IMG/VR virus record: IMGVR_UViG_3300022934_000191
Span: 1-23,237 of that record
From: a virus
Length of the DNA stretch: 23,237 nucleotides
Strand: one strand, 5' to 3'
The notes beneath the pieces are model-generated. The model was not told the DNA's origin. It was given only the letters and a program-made list of their open reading frames with translations, and searched no databases. Numbering within the stretch: the first letter of the stretch is position 1; each line of letters begins with the position of its first letter. Positions 18,419 to 23,237 of this stretch are shown piece by piece. Made by a program: the position numbers and the translations under genes.

Positions 18419-19482
18419 TGAGTTTACTTGATAAAATGCTCAAAGCAGGTTCAGTAAAATCTTCTAACGTTCTCTCCAAATCAGCATTCTTCCAAGAAAA
18501 AGACCCAATTAAAACCGAACTACCGATTGTCAATATTGCATTCAGTGGTTCGCTTGATGGTGGTTTAATTCCTGGATTAACTGTTGTTGCGGGTGAATCA
18601 AAGAGTTTTAAAACCTTGTTAGGTCTTTATTGTATGAAGGCTTACCTAAACAAATATAAAGATGGCGTTGCCCTCTTATATGATTCTGAATATGGTATTA
18701 CACCAGAATATTTGGAAAGTTATAACATTGACACAGACCGTGTTATCCACATTCCAATCGAAGATGTTGAACAATTAAAATTTGACATCACTAAAAGATT
18801 AAATGAGATTGACAAAGGTGACCGTGTATTTGTTATGATTGACTCAATCGGAAACCTTGCTTCTAGAAAAGAGGTTGAGGATGCCGAAAATGAGAAAAGT
18901 GTTGCCGATATGTCACGTGCGAAACAATTGAAATCGCTCTTCCGTATCGTCACACCTAAATTGACTGGCAAGGACATTCCTTGTATTGCGGTCAACCACA
19001 CTTACAAGGAAATTGGATTATTTCCTAAAAACATTGTATCAGGTGGTACTGGTATCTATTATTCAGCTAACCAAATCTTTATTATTTCCAAAGCACAGGA
19101 AAAAGATGGAACAGAACTTGCTGGATTTAAATTTACTATCAACATTGAAAAATCAAGATATGTAAAAGAGAAATCAAAACTACCATTCACAGTCTTATAT
19201 GACTCTGGAATCCAAAAATGGTCAAGTCTATTTGAACTCGCTCTTGAAGGTGGGTGGTTGACAAAGGCCACACAAGGATGGTATAATGTAGTGGATAAAT
19301 CAACAGGTGAAATTCTTGGCTCTAAACGAAGAGCAAAAGACATTGAATCTGATAATGAATTCTTCGAAGGCTTAATTGCTGACAAAGAGTTCAATGCTTT
19401 TGTTGAAAAGAAATATAAACTAACTATGGTGGAGGCAGAAAGTGCTCGAGAAGACGATATTATCGAACCTGATACTGAATGA
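18418..19482 (+). CDS. uvsX: UvsX recombinase (RecA-type)
   Basis: A 354-residue RecA-family ATPase. The phage-type Walker A is VVAGESKSFKTLL (GESKSFKT at 59-66), and Walker B is GDRVFVMIDSIGNL (about 136-149). Further segments include RAKQLKSLFRIVTPKL and AVNHTY, then GGTGIYYSANQIFI. The product forms filaments on gp32-coated ssDNA and performs strand exchange for recombination-dependent replication. Its start overlaps the preceding stop by one base, and gene 41 begins within its last 41 bases. It contains an internal early promoter near 19258. Confidence 0.95.
   Translation: MSLLDKMLKAGSVKSSNVLSKSAFFQEKDPIKTELPIVNIAFSGSLDGGLIPGLTVVAGESKSFKTLLGLYCMKAYLNKYKDGVALLYDSEYGITPEYLESYNIDTDRVIHIPIEDVEQLKFDITKRLNEIDKGDRVFVMIDSIGNLASRKEVEDAENEKSVADMSRAKQLKSLFRIVTPKLTGKDIPCIAVNHTYKEIGLFPKNIVSGGTGIYYSANQIFIISKAQEKDGTELAGFKFTINIEKSRYVKEKSKLPFTVLYDSGIQKWSSLFELALEGGWLTKATQGWYNVVDKSTGEILGSKRRAKDIESDNEFFEGLIADKEFNAFVEKKYKLTMVEAESAREDDIIEPDTE
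19258..19287 (+). promoter_or_regulatory. Early promoter inside uvsX, for gene 41
   Basis: TTGACA (19258-19263), 18 bases, TATAAT (19282-19287), both hexamers perfect, within uvsX. A message would start near 19294, about 150 bases before the gene 41 GTG. The 18-base spacer is one longer than ideal. Confidence 0.65.
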
Positions 19483-20878
19483 AGAATACAGTCGTAAGGT
19501 ATTTCCTTATTTAAAGGAAGACTATTTTGATGATACCGCTTATCGTAAGCTATTTTCTACTGCATTTGATTATGTTGAAAAATACAAAGAGCCTCCTTCA
19601 AAAGAGGCTTTACGTATTGCACTTGACCACCGTTCAGATCTAAATGAGGATTTATATTCACAGACATCTGAACTGATTGATAATCTAGAATTAGATAAAT
19701 CTACAAACCTTGACTTCCTTTTATCTGAAACAGAAAAATTCTGTCAAGATAAGGACCTTTATAATGCTATTCGTAGGTCTATCAACATTCTAGATGGTCA
19801 GGATTCTGGAATCGGCAAGGGCGAAATACCAAAACTATTATCTGATTCGTTGGGTATTAGTTTTGACCAATCAGTTGGTCATGATTTCCTAAATGATTAT
19901 GATGATCGTTATGAACATTACCACAGAAAGGAAGAGCGTATTCCTTTCGATATTGATATATTAAACAAAATCACCAAAGGCGGTCTACCTCGTAAATCTA
20001 TGACTGTGTTATTGGCAACAACTGGTGGTGGTAAATCATTGGTAAAATGCCACATGGCAGCTAATCATCTGATGTATGGTAAAAATGTTTTGTATATTAC
20101 AATGGAAATGGCTGAGGAAGAGATTGGTCGCCGTATCGATGCCAATATTATGGATATTACGTTAGACGAAGTAAATGAAATCCCACGTGATGTTTATGAA
20201 AAGAGAATGGCAAGATATAAAACCAAAACACCTGGTAAACTTGTAATTAAAGAGTTCCCAACTGGTAGTGTACACTCTGGTCACTTTAGACATTTATTAA
20301 ATGAACTTCGTTTGAAAAAAGGCTTTCAGCCTGATGTAGTATATTTGGATTATCTTAATATATGTGCTTCATCTCGAGTTCGTGGCGCGGCTGCAGCAAA
20401 TAGTTATACATTGGTAAAATCTATTGCTGAGGAAGTGCGTGGTCTTGCAATGGAATATAATTGTGCAATTGTCACATCATCACAGTTCAATCGTGATGGT
20501 TATGGCAATTCAGATGTTGACTTGACAAATACATCGGAATCAATGGGTATCACTCATACTGCTGATGCAATATTTGGTCTGGTCAGTTCTGAATATCTTG
20601 ATGAATTGAATCAACTCATGATTAAACAATTGAAAAATCGCTGGGGCGATATCAGTTATTATCGTAGGTTCCTTGTTGGTATTGAACGTGCCAAAATGAA
20701 AATCTATGAATTAGAGGAATCAGCACAGAAAAATATAGACATTGAAGGACCTGGTGGTGGGTCTGGAAAAAAGATTCAAGTTGATGATGGACCAGTGTTT
20801 GATAAAACAGACATTGGAACAAGGCTCAGTAGACGAAAATCCAAGAATGTTTTTGCAGACACTGTAGACTTTAGATAA
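19442..20878 (+). CDS. 41: Replicative DNA helicase (T4 gp41, DnaB-type)
   Basis: A 478-residue protein. The start is GTG with GGAGG 6 bases ahead, overlapping uvsX by 41 bases. An N-terminal helical domain (about 1-140) leads to the RecA-like core: KITKGGLPRKSMTVLLATTG, with Walker A TTGGGKS (Lys198), YITMEMAEEEIGRRIDANIM and VVYLDYLNIC as Walker B. Further motifs are SYTLVKSIAEEVRGLA and IVTSSQFNR. All match T4 gp41. It unwinds the fork as a hexamer and is loaded by gp59, encoded upstream. Confidence 0.95.
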   Translation: MLEKTILSNLILNEEYSRKVFPYLKEDYFDDTAYRKLFSTAFDYVEKYKEPPSKEALRIALDHRSDLNEDLYSQTSELIDNLELDKSTNLDFLLSETEKFCQDKDLYNAIRRSINILDGQDSGIGKGEIPKLLSDSLGISFDQSVGHDFLNDYDDRYEHYHRKEERIPFDIDILNKITKGGLPRKSMTVLLATTGGGKSLVKCHMAANHLMYGKNVLYITMEMAEEEIGRRIDANIMDITLDEVNEIPRDVYEKRMARYKTKTPGKLVIKEFPTGSVHSGHFRHLLNELRLKKGFQPDVVYLDYLNICASSRVRGAAAANSYTLVKSIAEEVRGLAMEYNCAIVTSSQFNRDGYGNSDVDLTNTSESMGITHTADAIFGLVSSEYLDELNQLMIKQLKNRWGDISYYRRFLVGIERAKMKIYELEESAQKNIDIEGPGGGSGKKIQVDDGPVFDKTDIGTRLSRRKSKNVFADTVDFR

Positions 20879-20887
20879 AAGAAACTT

Positions 20888-20895
20888 TATAAATA
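20888..20895 (+). promoter_or_regulatory. Late promoter TATAAATA for the packaged-protein unit
   Basis: An exact TATAAATA lies 45 bases before the ATG at 20940 and 10 bases after gene 41. The predicted start is near 20901. It marks the switch from the replication operon to a late unit. Confidence 0.75.
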
Positions 20896-20939
20896 GTTTA
20901 GTACTAGTATACTAAATTATAGCATTTAAAGGGTGTCAG

Positions 20940-22400
20940 ATGAAACGCTTCGGCAATTATATTACAGAAGGCTCAATTCTTAAACCAGACTACGTAGTAG
21001 GTCATAAATTTGTTTTTAAAGGTAATGGCTTTAAAGAGCTATTAGCTTTAGGTTATAAGAAAGATGATATATTCGAGGTTGTATCTGAAAATCCTAATGC
21101 ATTAGAGGTTGGACCACAGGGTGGTGATTTTGTAAAACACCTTAAAGGTCCTGATGGTCGTATCATTAAAATCACAGGTGGCTCCGCGTCGGCCAAATCG
21201 GGTAATTTCACACACCTACCCGCGGCCGGCTCACCTCCGAAAGCAGCAGAATGGGAAGATCTCATTGTATATGCTTATAATAAGATTAATAATCAACCCA
21301 CAGATGAAGCCACATCTGAAGTAGCATTAAAATACTGGGATTTATATTCTGAAAATGCTACAACAATTGCTAAAAATTTCAATAGAGCCTTAAAAACGAA
21401 TCGTATGGTCCAAACTGGTCGCGGAGGCGCGGTTGGTAAAGTAGAATTAGGTCCATTTTGGAAAGAAACAGGTGCAGGAGATAAAACTCCAAAAACCGAT
21501 ATCGCATCAGCTGACTTTAAAGAGAAGGTATCTTTGAAAAAGACAGGTGGTTCTCAATTGGCATCAGCTGAGAAAAAAGAAGGTATCGCCATTGTTAAGT
21601 CTGCACTTGCTGAAATGGGTGCTCAACCAGGTTTCGCAAAAGATCTTTTAGACGCAATGGAAGAAAAAATGACTAAATTGATTAGTCGTGAAACTACTGG
21701 TAGTTTAGAAGACGCGGCCAAGGCTGGTAAAAAGACAGCAGAGGTACTTGATTACCAGAAAAAGGATGCTCAAAATAAGGAACTTTCAATAATGCTTGAA
21801 AGTTATATTAACCAAAATACAGCAGCAAATTCTTTATTCGCAAAACATGTTGTATTTGAAGCTTCTACTGGTAATAATAAATTCGGTTCTCCATCATCAA
21901 AGGCTGCAGCAAATTTATTAGGAAAATTTGACCCATCTGGTTCAGTTGTAATAGAACCAATTAGGAGTGTAAACGACCCTATTATTTCAAAATACGCTAA
22001 AAATGTCAAACCTTATGTTGCATTTAAAAAGGGTGGAGCAAGTCCAGCCTATTCTGCATTCCGATTAGGTTTATCAAAAACAAATGAAGAATTTGAAACA
22101 TTTTCTTCCATAGTTCTAAATGAATTAAATAGCCATAAAGAATTCCAATCATTATTAACAGAGGACTTTTTACAAGAAGGACCTTTTGATATGCTTCGAA
22201 AAGCAGGAGTTGCAATTAGAAGTATGGGTAAAAAAGCACTTGGCTTTTTGAAGAGAGTAGTTGATAATATTATGGCTAATGTGAAAAAAGTATTTAAAAG
22301 ACTTGTATCGGCTGGTAAAAGCATGTTTAAACGATTAATGGCATTCTTTGGATTGGATATATCTTCTACGAGAGGTATTCCTGGTGGGGTATCTCTATAA
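20940..22400 (+). CDS. Putative head-packaged protein with nuclease-like core and basic C-terminus
   Basis: A 486-residue protein. The start MKRFGNYITE followed by G resembles the capsid-targeting peptide of T4 internal proteins, cut by prohead protease gp21 after (I/L)xE; here after E10. A core at about 100-210 has WEDLIVYAYN, KTDIAS and VSLKKTGGSQLAS, which could be the E, D and (S)xK parts of a PD-(D/E)xK nuclease fold (E106, D187, K200). Residues 418-470 are strongly basic and amphipathic (SMGKKALGFLKRVVDNIM, VKKVFKRLVSAGKSMFKRLM). A second possible cut is LQE (411-413) before G. Preceded by an exact late octamer. No known family; packaging and nuclease ideas are inferred. Confidence 0.6.
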   Translation: MKRFGNYITEGSILKPDYVVGHKFVFKGNGFKELLALGYKKDDIFEVVSENPNALEVGPQGGDFVKHLKGPDGRIIKITGGSASAKSGNFTHLPAAGSPPKAAEWEDLIVYAYNKINNQPTDEATSEVALKYWDLYSENATTIAKNFNRALKTNRMVQTGRGGAVGKVELGPFWKETGAGDKTPKTDIASADFKEKVSLKKTGGSQLASAEKKEGIAIVKSALAEMGAQPGFAKDLLDAMEEKMTKLISRETTGSLEDAAKAGKKTAEVLDYQKKDAQNKELSIMLESYINQNTAANSLFAKHVVFEASTGNNKFGSPSSKAAANLLGKFDPSGSVVIEPIRSVNDPIISKYAKNVKPYVAFKKGGASPAYSAFRLGLSKTNEEFETFSSIVLNELNSHKEFQSLLTEDFLQEGPFDMLRKAGVAIRSMGKKALGFLKRVVDNIMANVKKVFKRLVSAGKSMFKRLMAFFGLDISSTRGIPGGVSL

Positions 22401-23237
22401 TGAAAAGCTTTTTAGAGTATAAAAAGACACCACCTATTGATGTCGAAGAAGGACCAAACGATCCAGCAATTTTTAAAGCAATATTTCTTGCGGGTGGTCC
22501 AGGCTCTGGAAAAAGTTTTATTTCGGGTAAAACAGGTTTACCTATTCTTGGATTTAAAGTTGTCAATTCAGATATTTCGTTTGAAAAGGCAATGAAAGAT
22601 GCTGCTCTGGAAATGAATCCAGAAAATATCTTTAGTGTCACTGGTCAGGCAATGAGAGATAGAGCTAAGAAAATGACTGCTATAAAGAAAAAGATTTTAT
22701 TAAGAGGTCGTCTTGGTTTAGCCATTGATGGTACTGGACGCGATTATTTAAAACTCAAAAATCAAGCTATAGAATTAAAAACATTAGGTTATGATGTGGC
22801 CATGATTTTTGTGAATACAGACTTAGATACAGCGTTGGAAAGGAATAGAAATCGTGAAAGAACATTACCCGAACCGGCTGTTGTTAAAATGTGGAAAGAT
22901 GTGCAGACAAATATTGGACGCTTCCAAAGTTTATTTAAAGATAATTTCATTATTGTTGACAATTCTACTGGTAGTAATTGGCAGAAAGCTACTACGAAAG
23001 GATTCAAATTCGCACAACGATTTGCAAATAAACCAGTCCGACATGTCAAAGCAATAAAATGGCTTGCACAATTCCGAAGTGGTCAAATGGAAGGTTGCAT
23101 GGACTTGGAGGATATGAAACTTGTAGAAAGTATCATTGATATCCCAAGAAGAACATATGCACCCGCTGTATTTGATAACGAGGAATCTGATAATCCAAAA
23201 ATCAAACCAAGTGTAAAAGAATTAATTAATAAACAAT
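22400..23237 (+). CDS. P-loop kinase, zeta-toxin-like, C-terminus outside window
   Basis: The ATG overlaps the previous stop (TAATG), and the frame is open for 279 codons to the right edge. The protein starts MKSFLEYKKTPPIDVEEGPN and carries Walker A in IFLAGGPGSGKSFISGKTGL (about 28-47). Then come VVNSDISFEKAMKDA, LAIDGTGRDYLKLKNQAIEL and MIFVNTDLDTALERNRNRER, the layout of zeta-toxin or polynucleotide-kinase-like P-loop kinases, with arginines (NRNRER) in the lid. Its opening MKSFLEY resembles T4 head-targeting peptides less clearly than its neighbour. The acceptor is unknown; zeta toxins phosphorylate UDP-sugars, others phosphorylate nucleic-acid ends. Expected late. Confidence 0.75.
   Translation, partial: MKSFLEYKKTPPIDVEEGPNDPAIFKAIFLAGGPGSGKSFISGKTGLPILGFKVVNSDISFEKAMKDAALEMNPENIFSVTGQAMRDRAKKMTAIKKKILLRGRLGLAIDGTGRDYLKLKNQAIELKTLGYDVAMIFVNTDLDTALERNRNRERTLPEPAVVKMWKDVQTNIGRFQSLFKDNFIIVDNSTGSNWQKATTKGFKFAQRFANKPVRHVKAIKWLAQFRSGQMEGCMDLEDMKLVESIIDIPRRTYAPAVFDNEESDNPKIKPSVKELINKQ

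Noticed and set aside
18816-18846. TTGACA with TATGAT inside uvsX as a further promoter
   Set aside because: The spacer is 19 bases and the -10 imperfect; much weaker than the other promoters.
18720-19394. Minus-strand frames of 93 and 111 codons inside uvsX
   Set aside because: Shadows of a highly conserved recombinase; no start signals.
1-23237. CRISPR arrays, insertion sequences, homing endonucleases and introns
   Set aside because: I saw no regularly spaced repeats, no transposase or GIY-YIG/HNH motif and no split in the T4 core genes.

Overview
This AT-rich window is a piece of a T4-like (myovirus) phage genome. The evidence is a set of T4 homologues in familiar order: genes 33, 59, 32, a small ORF, uvsX and 41 lie on the + strand at 16.2-20.9 kb. 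Both topoisomerase subunits (39 and 52) lie on the - strand at 2.0-5.4 kb. A tail-tube-type protein is cut by the left edge. I found four exact copies of the T4 late-promoter octamer TATAAATA, and ten sigma70-type promoters that could serve as early promoters. The phage is probably marine: it carries an adjacent heme oxygenase and ferredoxin-dependent bilin reductase, an IscA-type Fe-S carrier and FkbM methyltransferases. No photosynthesis gene is visible here. The pigment pair resembles the ho1-pcyX cassette described from uncultured oceanic phages, so the host could be a heterotrophic bacterium, but a cyanobacterium is not excluded.

Layout. 1-394: start of a tail-tube-type gene (-) and a promoter region. 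395-1793: two paralogous FkbM methyltransferases facing each other. 1777-5435 (-): an operon read 39, CxxCxxCC cysteine-cluster protein, 52, small ORF, FkbM methyltransferase, from a strong early promoter. 5.5-10.7 kb (+): a dense accessory region of many small genes plus a SprT-like metallopeptidase, a phosphomannomutase-family HAD protein and four tRNAs (Arg-TCT, Leu-TAA, Thr-TGT, Arg-ACG). 10.7-12.5 kb (+): structural-looking genes including one with a peptidase S74 chaperone domain, closed by a bidirectional terminator. 12.5-13.9 kb (-): four small membrane proteins and the IscA-like carrier. 14.0-15.3 kb (+): heme oxygenase and bilin reductase. 15.3-16.2 kb: two small exported or membrane proteins, structured RNA and tandem early promoters. 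16.2-20.9 kb: replication and recombination genes. 20.9 kb to the end: a late unit of two proteins, the first with an N-terminal head-targeting-like peptide and the second a P-loop kinase.

How it may work together. Early promoters supply topoisomerase, accessory genes, tRNAs, and gp33/gp59/gp32/UvsX/gp41; two of them sit inside coding regions, in 59 and uvsX. gp33 is the T4 late co-activator, which fits the late octamers. One perfect palindrome, TATTTATAAATA, lies between the bilin genes and the IscA/membrane operon and contains the late octamer on both strands. The pigment pair and the Fe-S carrier operon therefore look co-expressed late. Heme oxygenase and bilin reductase both use reduced ferredoxin, a [2Fe-2S] protein, and heme cleavage frees iron, so a shared iron/Fe-S/bilin late module is a reasonable hypothesis. 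No stretch longer than 300 bases lacks a gene. The largest gaps, 15306-15503 and 16003-16243, hold hairpins and promoters.
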